A stretch of 64,000 nt of DNA. Origin: Bathynomus jamesi. Lineage: Eukaryota > Arthropoda > Malacostraca > Isopoda > Cirolanidae. A model generated the notes under the pieces. The model was not told the DNA's origin and did no database searches. It saw only the letters and a list, made by a program, of their open reading frames with translations. The DNA lies in NCBI GenBank assembly GCA_023014485.1, contig JAJOZX010006139.1, forward strand, positions 210,221 through 274,220, given 5' to 3'. Both the position numbers and the translations under genes were made by a program. Shown here piece after piece: positions 13,301-22,609 of the stretch. The stretch's first letter is position 1, and each line of letters begins with the position of its first letter.

Positions 13301-13354
13301 TCAGTAAAGGAATTGGCAAAAATTAATTTTCACCTCCCAAATTGACACACCCTA
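10314..13354 (+). mobile_element. Unclassified DDE-type transposon, inner copy (3.04 kb, exact boundaries)
   Basis: Starts TAGGGTGTGTCGAATTT and ends with the inverse of TAGGGTGTGTCAATTT. It is flanked on both sides by the same 9-mer CTGTTGTAG (10305-10313 and 13355-13363). Removing the element and one 9-mer restores the reading frame of the outer transposase, so the borders are certain to the base. The terminal repeat is short (about 17 bp), unlike the ~330 bp of the outer element. Confidence 0.9.
10681..13058 (+). pseudogene. Unclassified DDE-like transposase (inner), one frameshift
   Basis: Two frames, 10681-12117 and 12111-13058, join through one frameshift near 12095-12111 (about 790 residues in all). 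Order: LPTLRDVLKYGLLL; AFIAKLDKLFDILSCKC; a Cys-rich segment (CSEFGCLADAGCK, CTCP); an acidic/Ser linker; FFDGRQDTTK (putative D1, about residue 335); YHFTPEKGS; GGDSTNVNTGWEGG (D2); CALHTNELPLRHLI; STDQAYGYRI; VSHSRWLTTANR; KVKHSWVEGPRHIL; SMQVP-like block; QSIERCVKQVTEAAG (putative E); GYIRGQEASRRLM. I know this as a repeated uncharacterised family of arthropod and cnidarian genomes. Assignment of the D, D and E is inference from conservation between the two copies here. Apart from the frameshift it looks intact and young. Confidence 0.75.
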
Positions 13355-13649
13355 CTGTTGTAGGTCATGAGTGTAGAGATGGTCTTATTAGAAACAAAAT
13401 TAGATCACGTAAATTAATGAAAGATTTTGTCTAAAAAATATTTTAAGTTCTAGATTATTATTTATCATGCTAAAATATGACAAAATGACAATTTGTTAAT
13501 TGTATAATTTAATGTTTGGCATTTTGGAATGTCAAAAAGCATTTTCAATGAATTTAAAATGGCTGATTTTGATTGATTTTGATTGCTGATTGAAAACCAC
13601 TAATACATGTCAATTTGCAGCTTGAGAATGTTTTATCGTGTTGACATTC

Positions 13650-13973
13650 AGTTGAAAGGGGGTCTATGGGCCCAAAAAATTAGTTTTTCTAAAATAACTC
13701 AAAAACTAATGGTTTTATGAAACAATACCACTCTTAATAATTTGTTCTAAATCAAATTCTGCATCTTTTGGTATGCAAACCATCTCTTAGCATGTTCAGA
13801 AGAAGAGATATTGCCATTTTCCTGATTTTGCTAGTGCGGCATTAGATTTTTTACAAAAATGGGGGTGGCCACCAATTATTTTTTTCAGGAATCTTATTTT
13901 TATATCAAAAGCCAACTGTTAGTCACTCTGATAAATTAAAATCAAACAAAAATCATAGTTTCAGCCCGGCCTA
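13650..13973. repeat. Right long terminal inverted repeat of the outer element
   Basis: Inverted copy of 6740-7075, beginning at GGGGGTCTATGGGCCC and ending at the AGCCCGGCCTA terminus. Between the inner element and this repeat lies only the end of the outer gene and about 200 bp of AT-rich sequence. Confidence 0.85.
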
Positions 13974-14112
13974 AATTGCGATGCATGCCTGATTTCCATA
14001 TTTCAATGGTAATTATTATTAATACAGTTTTCAGACCCTTTATTGGCAATTGATTTTATTAGTGCCTACTGCCTACCCTGAGTTATTACGCACCGCACAT
14101 CCCTGCTTGGTG

Positions 14113-14775
14113 CTTGTAGGCCCTATATTAACAATTTAAGAACAGTGAAGTGATTTAAATTCTGGGAAGTGTTGAAGTAAAACACACAAAAATGGTGAAA
14201 AAATATGGTTTTCAATCTATTTGGCATGTGTGTTGTAGGCCTATGGTTAGGACACCCTAGCATAGTGTAGGACTAGGATTATTTAGGACTTAATAATGTA
14301 TTAAATATTAAAATACTTTCAATAGTTTGCTAAGAACTAAACAGAATTAAGAACAGTAATGGAAAGCATTATGCACAGCACATAGAAGCTAGCTTGTAGG
14401 CCTAGGCAAGATTTTGACTACTTGGGTATCTGGGCTTACACCACACTAGGTTGTCCTAAGTATATAATTCTGAAAGTCTGAAGCATTTCTAGAAGAGGTA
14501 ACTCGTGCATACACTTGATCCATAGAAGGTATGAAGAGTTGATAAAATTAGGTCAAAATAGCTTATAATTACATTACATAATTACATTTCATTTGAAAAA
14601 CATGAAGCCACCATGGCCTATTGAAGTTATCCAAGTTATGAGCTAATAAAAATAGAATCCTGCAAAACATCAATCTTAAGTCCGCTAACTAATGTACAAC
14701 TATTTACTACCACCAAAGTAGCCTACAAACTCAACCCAAAAATATACAGTATTTACAATCTACAAACTATCTCAT
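14113..14775. other. Spacer with no recognised feature
   Basis: AT-rich, with repeated GTAGGCCTA-like pieces (14237, 14397) but no coding frame or delimited repeat that I can support. Confidence 0.4.
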
Positions 14776-15668
14776 TCATGAAAGAGTAAATTTTTCTTAA
14801 AATTAACTAATGAGCTACTGTTTACCACATCATATGGCAAGTCATTCCAAAAATCTACTACCTACTCTATGACTGAAAAAGTATTTTCATAGATCAAGTC
14901 TACAAGTCTGTTTTCTAATTTTTTTATTATGCCTATGAATTATCCTATCAGTATCTAGTGAGAGAAAGTTACATACATCTAAATTGTCCAAACCTGAAAA
15001 CATTTTGAACATCTGTATCATATCTCCCCTCATACAACATCTCTCAAAACTAAACATACCTAGTTCCTTTAATCTATCCCTATATTCCAATCTTCTAAGG
15101 TTAGGGATAAGCTTGGTTGCTCTACGTTGCAGACCTTCAAGCATATCAATATCATGTCTAAGGTGAGGGGACCAAGCTTGAATGCAGTATTTAAAGTGAG
15201 GCCTAACATAAGAATTACATAATTTACAGATGACTTCCTTACTCTTGTAACTAATATTCCTCTTAATTAGGGGCAGACTGATAGTATTCCCAAAGTATTG
15301 GTGCCGATACCGATAGTTAGAGCAAAGTATCGGCCGATACCGATATCTGTCCAAAATATCAAAATATGATTCAAAGAATGTAATTTGACACATGTACTGT
15401 AATTCAAAACATATATTTGAAGAAATAGAATTCACAAAATAAAAGTCATGTAATGGAAACAACATGTAATTAAAAAATTGTAATTCAAAAAGTGTAACTC
15501 AATATAACAGTTCACTCAATAATCAAAATTGAGGAACTTCAGATTTTTGGAGAGGATGATTTGTTCTTCAGTGTTGATTGAGGTGATGTTGGCTTGTTTC
15601 ACATTGATAACACCAGTACACATTTGAAAACTTGTCGATCGATTTTTACAAACTAGTTGGTGATTCTA

Positions 15669-16615
15669 AGCACACCGGACAAAAAATTAGTCACCCCTCT
15701 CAGAATGTACCTAATAACGTGTGACAGCGCCTCTGGCCTTGATAACCGCACGAATCCGGCGAGTTTAGTATGCGGAGGTACGCCTGCTGGTTCAAATTCA
15801 TCGTCACTGGAACGAGAGGGCCCATTTCGTGGTACGAAAAACATCCCCAGAATATCACAGAACCACCTCCACCTGAACAACACCTTCGACGCATTCAGGA
15901 TTAAAGGCTTCATTGGACCTGCGATGTACTCGTCGCCTCCCATCATTGGAGAACAAACAAAAACGGGACTCATTGGACCAAATTACACGTTTCCAATCTG
16001 CCGCAGTCCAGTTTTTGTGCCTCTGAGCCCATTTATAACGTGCCAAGTTGTGACTTGCTGTTAACAGCGGCCTCTTCCGTGGTACCCTGCTCCAGATGTC
16101 CATCACATGCAGTTCTCGTCGCAATGTCCGTTCGGAAATTGGTCGCTGGAGAACCTCATTGGTTTCTTGGAGCAATTGTTCTCTGGTTTGAAAACGATTT
16201 GCAGTTACTAGACGAGAAACATGGCGGCGGCCCCTATTGTCGAGAATTGTTTTCCAGCCACAGTTACGCCATCGATTTTCAGTTGATTGTGAACTACACC
16301 ACTCTTTGTAAACTCGCTGGACAGTACGCGTTGACACACCAACAAATTGGGCTACTTCAGACATTTTGTGTCCGTGGGCTCTGCCAAACACGATGGCTCC
16401 TTTTTGCCACTGAGTAACGTCTGCCTCACGACCCATTTTGCAGACTATATCCAACACACACTTTGTTCTTCACCACCTCATGAAACAGATCTGATCCTGT
16501 GTGCTACGTCACCGCTACTTGTCACTTACCAATGCTACATCAGCGCCCTCTGTGTGACCTTGAACTTCCTACTATCGGTGCTAGTAGGGGTGACTAATTT
16601 TTTGTCCGGTGTGCT
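15669..16615 (-). mobile_element. Tc1/mariner element, internally deleted
   Basis: Inverted ends AGCACACCGGACAAAAAATT and GTCACCCCT directly inside TA dinucleotides (15667-15668, 16616-16617). Length is 947 bp against about 1.6 kb for complete Tc1-like elements. Confidence 0.9.
15700..16436 (-). pseudogene. Tc1-like transposase, C-terminus lost
   Basis: The likely start is the ATG at 16436 (MGREADVTQWQKG). Helix-turn-helix regions follow (EVAQFVGVSTRTVQRVY, then ISERTLRREL), then KRVIWSNESRFCLFS with the first catalytic position; most relatives have SDESRF, here SNESRF. After a frameshift near 15880 comes GGGSVIFWGCFSYHEMGPL, and the frame then ends shortly after QAYLRIL. The second and third catalytic residues are deleted, so it is inactive. 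Confidence 0.9.
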
Positions 16616-17085
16616 TATATAATTTGAGTGCACTGATCTCAAAAATATAGTTAGTTTTCTCTATCTCGTATGGTTTTCTTACTACAGGGTGTCATAAATC
16701 CCCCATTTATCCCCAAATGTGAACCATCTTATCGAGACCAACATTGGATTGCACATGCTAAACCATAAATTTTGTTGTTATAGACTACAGTAACGCTTAC
16801 ATAATAATGTAGGGTAAATATATATAACAACCAGTCCCATTCCCAGCAAAATACTCTCTCCCCTCCCAGCAAAATACTCTCCCCTCCCATCAATGGGTGG
16901 TTAACATTTGGGGACAGATGAGGTATTACAACACCCCTTGTAGCACAAAATCTTTAGGTGATAGAGTAAAACCTAATTAAAGCAGAATTAAATAGCTCCT
17001 AGCTCTTGGACAAGCATATTGCTTGTTTATGAAAGAATAAAAAAATAACAAAAACAAAATATATTTACCTTCTTTACTTGCAAAC
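16616..17085. other. Non-coding part of the hAT element
   Basis: Only a short tandem duplication is seen at 16845-16895 (CCCTCCCAGCAAAATACTCT units). No gene. Confidence 0.5.
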
Positions 17086-17088
17086 ATT

Positions 17089-17733
17089 TCAGGACTTATT
17101 CCAAAGACTTAAGTATGTGCCGAATGCCAATAAATTGTTCTCCTGCAATCTAGACCCCAAAAGTTCTGCAGAGTCCTTAGGCAGATTCAAATCCCTGACT
17201 AAGTCATTTAGTTCGGCTTGGGTTAATGGTTTAGGATCTCGGTCAGCTGTTGGCTGTTCATAAACATCATCATTGTCTGGATTTGGAGCTGAATCAGAAT
17301 CTGAATTGTATTGATCCAGACTCTCGGGTGGGTGGGGAATAGGAACTTCTGGACCATGGGGTACCAGCCTTATTGCAGATGGAAGACTTGGGTATTGAAG
17401 GCTCTCTTTATTCTTTGCATTATAACCTTTAACATTGCAAGAACAGAAGTAGCAGTCGTCGGTATGGTTTCTAGGCTCGCGCCATACCATAGGGATCCCA
17501 AATGGCAAACTTTTCTTTTTACCTTTGCTCCAATTCCTTAGTGCTGCAACACACGTAAGACAAACCTTGTGTGGAGCCCAACTTTTGTCTTGATCTCCTA
17601 ATTTAATTCCAAAATAAGCATGATAAGCTCTCTTAATGAAGGTCGTTACATTTGTCCTTTGTTTTACAACAACATACCGACCACAAATATAACAAAATAT
17701 GTCTGGACTATGGGTACATCCTCTAGAAGCCAT
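17089..17733 (-). CDS. Intact uncharacterised Cys-rich protein carried in the hAT element
   Basis: An uninterrupted 214-codon frame starting at an ATG. The N-terminus has paired cysteines (CTHSPDIFCYICGRYV), then AYFGIKLGDQDKSWAPHKVC, GIPMVWREPRNHTDDCYFC, a Pro/Asp linker (IPHPPESLDQYNSDSD) and LTQAELNDLVRDLNLPKDSA. I recognise this as the N-terminal portion of an uncharacterised animal family repeated in arthropod and hydra genomes, where the protein is usually longer. Here it ends at LSLWNKS. A zinc-binding fold is likely from the Cys/His spacing (inference). It lies between the hAT 3' end and the transposase remnant, on the same strand, and is the best-preserved frame in the left part of the window. 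Captured cargo, or a fragment of another element. Confidence 0.6.
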   Translation of the reverse strand: MASRGCTHSPDIFCYICGRYVVVKQRTNVTTFIKRAYHAYFGIKLGDQDKSWAPHKVCLTCVAALRNWSKGKKKSLPFGIPMVWREPRNHTDDCYFCSCNVKGYNAKNKESLQYPSLPSAIRLVPHGPEVPIPHPPESLDQYNSDSDSAPNPDNDDVYEQPTADRDPKPLTQAELNDLVRDLNLPKDSAELLGSRLQENNLLAFGTYLSLWNKS

Positions 17734-17839
17734 TATTAAAATTTTAAAGACGTAATGTTAGAATTATCTATCTGAAAAATATGAAAAAACGAAATTAATT
17801 AAAGATAAAAAAGGTAAAAAATTACAAAATGCCCCAAAA

Positions 17840-18770
17840 TTATTTTGCTAATAACTTTAAAACTGTGGGTGATAGAAAGAAACCGGTAGCATTTTTGAAT
17901 TCAGCGCAGCGAACTGCTTCAGAATCACAACTCAAAATAAAGAAATCGATTTTCATGCAGACTGGTGTAACATCTCTAGCCATTGAGAAAAGCCATTCAG
18001 AGTCAATTGATCCAGAGGGGTAGCTCATGCACTTCTCAGCAACTTTGGCAATCTCCAGGAAATCAGCAGAATGTTCTCGCCAGAAAATGAATGGATCCCT
18101 ATCTCCAGCAATCCGAGGTTGCAACCAGTAGGCATCCAGGGCTGCTTCCACTCATGCGTCTGGGACAGTGAACCTCATGTCTGTGGTTCCTCAACTAGAA
18201 TAGGACAAACATCATCATCGAGATCACTACCTTCTGAATCAGAAAGGTTTTCCCAAAGAGGGATTTTCTCAGATGGAGAAATTGGACCACTTTGGCAGCA
18301 TTTCACGGCAATTGCACCTCCAATACACTTTTGTTGGGCCCCCTCCATGTGACTGCATATCTCTTGTCTCAACAATTCCTTGGCCTTTTCTCGCATGTCC
18401 TCGTCTATCAGCCAAGCTCCTTTGAATCAGGGATCAACTGCTGTGGCTAGCAGCAGTTTCTCATTTGAATTATGCTCTAGAAATCTCTCTGAGAATGTTT
18501 GAAGAATTACTTTACAGATTTTCATGAATCTACTCACCAGAATTAGTAGTAGTAGTTGTACATTGACTCTTATTGGCTTCATCAAACTCAGTCTTGTGCT
18601 TATTGATAAGGTGACTCCTCAGGTTTGAGGTAGAGAAGGTATTTGTGCTTGTTCCTCCATGAGAGACAGAGACACCATACAAATTGCAGATCGCCTGTTT
18701 TCCATTAGTGCTTGAAGCAGTGAAGAACTTCCACACAATGCTTGGCAATATCACTCTCACTAAAGCTAAA
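17840..18770 (-). pseudogene. ZBED-like hAT transposase, internally deleted
   Basis: Three minus-strand pieces. At 18760-18530 is a BED-type zinc finger (VWKFFTASSTNGKQAIC, then TSNLRSHLINKHKTEF). At 18396-18175 is a middle piece (EKAKELLRQEI, then an acidic DSEGSDLDDDV). At 18151-17840 is the C-terminal dimerisation block (RDPFIFWREHSADFLEIAKV, PSGSIDSEWLFSMARDVTPV). Most of the catalytic RNase H-like domain is gone. The first finger cysteine pair is present as AICNLYG, with the second Cys replaced by Tyr. Confidence 0.8.
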
Positions 18771-19346
18771 GCAAATAAATTTATACCAGTAGTTAATAAA
18801 TTTACAAAAAAAATTATTATACACTGTTGAACTGATTCACAACTTGCAAACTGAGGAAATGATGCCGCAATGGTTACGGACTCACTTTATATAGAGCAGT
18901 AATGAGTCATGGAAATTTCTAGAAACGTCAGGATAAATTGTAAACACACGTAACTTCTCGAGCAGCCAGGAAGCTTCTATTTGGAAAACACCCATTTTTT
19001 TTTTTATTCTAAGAAACAAAAACTACCAGTATCAGTAGCTACTAACCATCAGTATCAGTACCAATACTGATACAACCACCAGTCGATGCCTACGCTTAAT
19101 AACACAGTCTAACACTTTATTTGCTTTATGTCTAACCTCTAAGCACTGCTTAGAAAATTTTAGATCACTACAAACTATAATGCCAAAATCCCTTTCCTGT
19201 CTAACATCCTCCAACCAGTCCCCTTGTATCTCATAACTAAAGTTTTCATTATTTCTACCAAAATGCATGACTTTGCATTTTTGAACATTGAATTCTATCT
19301 GCCATTTACTAGCCCAAGCAACTAATCTATCAAGATCCCTTTGCAG

Positions 19347-19478
19347 AAAACTTCACTTTTTTCTATATGAAGGTCAAAATGTGATAAAACCCACTCTAAT
19401 AGACAGAGTTTATTTCCACAACAGTTTTGAAACTGTTGTGGAAATAAACTCTCTATTAGAGTGGGATTTTATCATCAT
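19347..19478. repeat. Small hairpin insertion in the LINE
   Basis: Arms GATAAAACCCACTCTAATAG and GTTTATTTCCACAACAGTTT pair with the inverse copy on the other side of a 19430 centre. Flanked by ATCCCTTTGCAG (19335-19346) and ATCCCTTTGTAG (19479-19490), a 12-bp imperfect duplication of LINE sequence. Confidence 0.75.
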
Positions 19479-20182
19479 ATCCCTTTGTAGTTTATAAGAA
19501 TTTTCTATATTTGTAACTGGAGCAACTACTTTTGTATCATCAACAAATTTAGAAATTTTACAACCTACTCCTTTCTCCAAATCATTTAGATATAAAATAA
19601 AGAATAATGGACCTAAAACTGATCTGTGTGGTACCCCATTTTTCACTTTCTGCCACCCAGATTCATAACCATTTAGAATTACTCTGTTTTCTGTCTTCCA
19701 ACCATTTTTCTACCCAATTTAGCCGATTTTATAACTGACCCTAATATCCCATGAGCTTTTAATTTATATAGAAGTCTCCTATGTAGAACCTTGTCAAATG
19801 CTTTACTAAAATCCAAACAACATCTACATCATTTCCATTATTTACCTGATCAATTACAAACTCTAAAATGTCTAAGAGATTAGACAAACAAGACCTTCCT
19901 GATCTAAATCCATGTTGTGAACTTGAAATAAGATTAAAATTCTCCAAATGATCTTGATTATTGTTCTTTATAATTCTTTCTAGTATCTTTCCTACCAATG
20001 ATGTCAAACTAACAGGTCTATAATTTCCTACCTCATTCTTACTACCCTTTTTATAAATGGGTACTACATTTGCTTTTTTCCATTCATCTGATATTTCTGC
20101 ATAATTAATTGAACTAGCAACAAAATAGTTAGTGCCTCAGATAAGCTTTCTTCCCTTCTCTGAGAATCCTAGCAAATATATA

Positions 20183-20437
20183 AGGCATTCCGTACAAGAA
20201 GGGTGAACTATGATATAGAAAATGCATTTTTTGTGTCACTAGAGGGACTAAACTATGGAACTATGGTCTTTCATTTCAAGACAAAGTAACCATGAAGAGT
20301 GGTTAAGGCACTCATCAAAGCATATAGCATATTTGGTGAAGCTATGTGTAATTACAGTTTCCAAAACTTTACACCTCATTACCTCATTTTCTCAAAACTT
20401 GATTTTGGTGAGTTCGCCCTTCTTGTATGGAATGCCT
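20183..20437. mobile_element. MITE with 25-bp inverted ends
   Basis: The left end AGGCATTCCGTACAAGAAGG continues GTGAAC. The right end is its inverse with two changes (AGGCATTCCATACAAGAAGG then GCGAAC). LINE sequence is continuous on either side when compared with the copy at 54.1 kb. 255 bp, no coding capacity. The target is AT-rich (ATATA / CATAT), so the duplication is unclear. Confidence 0.8.
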
Positions 20438-20576
20438 CATATGATCAGGTCCAGTAGCTTTATTTGACTTCAATGTATGAATCACTTGCTTAACATCATC
20501 CTTTCTTATACAAATATGATCAAGAATGCCTGAATTTAGAGGATAAAAAATTAATATCAAAGTTATTTAATTTTTC

Positions 20577-20779
20577 AGAGCTATTGAAGAATAGGGACCC
20601 CAGCCTTCTTTAGTTAGCTTTATACGGCTAACTAATGAAAATATCATGACCTAACCTAACCAACTGTCAAGGGCGTACAATTAACCTAATGACTGGTTAG
20701 GTTAGGTCGTGATATTTTCGTTAGTTAGCTTTATAAGCCTAACTAAAGAAGGCTGGGGTCCCTATTCTTCAATAGCTCC
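20577..20779. mobile_element. Fully palindromic Merlin-like MITE
   Basis: About 203 bp, almost entirely an inverted repeat: GAGCTATTGAAGAATAGGGA at the left end, its inverse at the right. Flanks AATTTTTC and AAATTTTC (7 of 8). The GGAGCTATT-type ends and 8-bp duplication fit the Merlin superfamily (family knowledge). The core, 20640-20710, carries TCATGACCTAACCTAACC and GGGCGTACA, a module seen in other elements here. Confidence 0.7.
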
Positions 20780-21635
20780 AAATTTTCCTCAGTAAAAACA
20801 GAGCTGAAATAATCATTAAAAATACCAATAATATCCTGATTTTTTTCAAACATCCTATCATGCTTTTTATTATATATTTATAAAAACTGAACCATTTCTT
20901 TGGATCTTTATTGCTATTTCTAGCTAAATTTACTTCACTATGCTTTTTGCTCTTCCTAATCAAACTACTTAGTTTATTTCTTAACTGCCCTGAATGACCT
21001 TTTTTTTTATTTTTAATAATTTTAGCTATTTCCCTATTCCACCACAAAGGTTTCCTAATCTTGTTATTCCTAACACTTCTGAAAGGAATACATCTACATT
21101 GCACATCCTCTAAAATTTCTTTGAATCTAGACCACATCTCAATAGCATTTTTATTGGCAAATTCATTATCCCACTTTACTGAGCCTAACAACTCCCTAAA
21201 TCTACTGTAGTCACCCTTTGAGAAGCAAGGGACTAGATGGTCATTGTTAACCAGATCCCTACTTAATTCTATCTTAAAACATATACTCTAATGATCACTA
21301 TTTCCTAATGACTCTCCTACTGCAAGTTCCCTAATAAGTTTATGATCACTGGAAAGAACCAGATCTAAGATTTCTTGATACCTAGTTGGTTTATCTACAA
21401 ATTGTATTAGTAAACAGTCATTGTAGCAGTCAATGAAGAAGTTACCTTCCCTATTATTTCCCTCTAAAAAGCTCCAGTCTATATGAGCAAGTTTGAAATC
21501 TCCCATAATTAATGTTCTACCACTACAACCCTTATAATTAATTAACAAATTATATGGTTATGACTTTAGAAGAGCAATCAGTGGTTAGTTTAAAAGTTAT
21601 TTCTCTAATAGATATCATTTTGTATCAGTAAATAA

Positions 21636-22440
21636 GGTTAGTAAATTCCTAGTTTAGAGACATCCTTCAAATGTTTATTGCACATGCATAAAAGTTACAC
21701 CATTGGATTGGAAATAATTTATTTATGAACACTGTAAGGTGGAAAAAGAGCCTAACTCAGGCATTAGGCAGGCCTATTCAATCTAACCCAGGCATTAACA
21801 ATAACATGCTTAATAATAATAGAACCTCTTACCTGTTATTAATATCCTGGATTATATAGAGATGCAGTAGCAATAAGAAAATGATGCATGGGCCAAATAT
21901 CCAAGAAAAAATATCTTGTGTCATCCACACTTTGGAACATTAGCTTTGATTACTCTCCATGTTCTTTCTATATTTTGTATGTGGGCATGGGTGACTGGAT
22001 TGACAAAATTTTTCCACTTTGGGCATTTAAAACAATTTAAAATTAATTTATGTACAATACAAAATTCCAATAAACTATTAAAATCATCATAAAATTGTAA
22101 AGCAAGTTGGATTATACCAAAATTACAACCTTGGCATGAATTAATATCAAACTCCATATTTTAAACTTTTTAAAACACAAAGATACAAACCTTTCCCTTA
22201 CAATGTCAAAAATGTGACTAATTTTAGCTTAGATTTGCTCTTGATACAGACATTAGATGTCAAAAATACTATATAATAAAATATACGCTTTTATTTACAA
22301 AACACACAAAATTATATAGTTTCCACCCCACACTGTTCATAAATCAACTATTGCATATCCAATGATATACTTATACATATGCATTGTGTATTAAGAGGAT
22401 ACCTCCAAAACTAGGAATTAACCTTTATATTATATATAAA
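21636..22440 (-). mobile_element. Merlin-like element with fused mini-transposase
   Basis: Inverted ends around TTCCTAGTTTAGAGACATCC (left) and TTCCTAGTTTTGGAGGTATCC (right, inverted), with further matches at TGCACATGCATAAAAGTTA and CATTGGAT. The AAGGTTA just outside may also belong to the ends. No certain target duplication. Repeated inverted at the right window edge. Confidence 0.6.
21921..22157 (-). pseudogene. Mini-ORF: Cys-pair N-terminus fused to ISXO2/Merlin C-terminus
   Basis: 78 codons from an ATG. The first half has a Cys pair (NSCQGCNFG), then LNCFKCPKWK. The second half has VTHAHIQNIERTWRVIKANV, the block around the catalytic glutamate (E of IERTW) of ISXO2-like/Merlin transposases. 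The catalytic aspartate region between them is missing, so this is a deletion fusion. The frame is open in both arms and identical in translation. Confidence 0.7.
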
Positions 22441-22609
22441 TGACCTTCCACATTCATCTAATATATGGTACTGGCACTTAACTCCATAATGATTGCAGAT
22501 GGTATAACTGCATCTTTTTCTTGCAAAGATGTTAATTCAGCTAAGAATATATTTAAATCAGAATTTATCAATGTAATGAAATGTTTAACCACCAGTGAAC
22601 TCTGATCTT

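Larger units (their letters stand above)
7353..13434 (+). pseudogene. Unclassified DDE-like transposase (outer), multi-exon, split by inner element
   Basis: Coding blocks with plausible GT/AG borders: 7353-7787 (LPTLKQVIERCL; in-frame stop at about 7580), 8060-8320, 8449-8548, 8760-8945 (GFDGRKDAT, first putative catalytic D), 9122 onward (HFTPESG, KADGTNTNPG as second D, ELPLRH), then NNLSTDQYYGYC, NHSRWLTLACR and, near 10250, SQNVERHIKLVTEAS (putative E). The sequence stops at the insertion point at 10313. It resumes at 13355 as VVGHECRDGLIRNKIRS and a stop at 13432, proving that the inner element interrupted this gene. It is clearly paralogous to the inner transposase but highly diverged. 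Fragmented and non-functional. Confidence 0.75.
6740..13973 (+). mobile_element. Unclassified DDE-type transposon, outer copy (7.2 kb, long TIRs)
   Basis: Begins TAGGCTGGGCTGAAACT and ends with the inverse of TAGGCCGGGCTGAAACT. The inverted similarity continues for about 330 bp inwards (to about 7075 on the left, from about 13650 on the right). The flanks carry ATGCGATGC (6731-6739) and TTGCGATGC (13976-13984), a near-perfect 9-bp duplication with two to three extra bases at the right junction. It sits inside the hAT element and itself received the element at 10314-13354. Confidence 0.7.
5592..14112 (+). mobile_element. hAT transposon remnant hosting two later insertions
   Basis: The left end reads CAGCGACGTGCACTCAGGG then TAGGCA, and the inverted right end near 14060-14105 reads GCCTACCCTGAGTTATTACG then CATCCCTG. 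The perfect 8-mer CTTGTAGG lies at 5584-5591 and again at 14113-14120, the 8-bp duplication expected of hAT. The right copy is 7 bases beyond the CAGGGATG-like terminus, a small irregularity. Most of the 8.5 kb is foreign: the nested elements at 6740-13973 and 10314-13354. Confidence 0.75.
15268..19092 (-). mobile_element. BED-finger hAT transposon inserted in the LINE
   Basis: Ends TAGGGGCAGACTGATAG and, inverted, TAGGCATCGACTGGTGG, both followed by GATAC/ATCGG-rich subterminal sequence. The flanks CTCTTAAT (15260-15267) and CGCTTAAT (19093-19100) match at 7 of 8 bases, the hAT duplication size. The LINE sequence is continuous across the two flanks when compared with the copy near 53.15-53.2 kb. 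Carries a Tc1 insertion and an extra intact gene. Confidence 0.8.
14775..21548 (-). mobile_element. CR1-type LINE, copy 1, multiply interrupted
   Basis: Read on the minus strand from 21548: endonuclease end (LIMGDFKLAHIDWSFLEG, then GNSDH), a linker, reverse transcriptase blocks at 20007-19759 (TSLVGKILERII, SSQHGFRSGRSC) and 19646-19410 (SVLGPLLFILYLNDLEKG, FVDDTK, where FADD is usual). The C-terminal block is at 15270-14890 (YVRPHFKYCIQAWSPHL, RATKLIPNLRRLEYRDRL, LGMFSFERCCMRGDMIQMF). The same LINE occurs near 30-34.6 kb, and comparing the two reveals four later insertions here: 15268-19092, 19347-19478, 20183-20437 and 20577-20779. The 5' end (ORF1) is missing. Confidence 0.85.

Noticed and set aside
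19382..19478. A structured non-coding RNA or microRNA precursor
   Set aside because: The hairpin is flanked by a duplication of LINE sequence and is best explained as an insertion; no conservation evidence.
21636..22440. Clear 8-bp target duplication for this Merlin-like element
   Set aside because: The terminal similarity runs into AAGGTTA on both sides, so I could not separate the repeat from a duplication.
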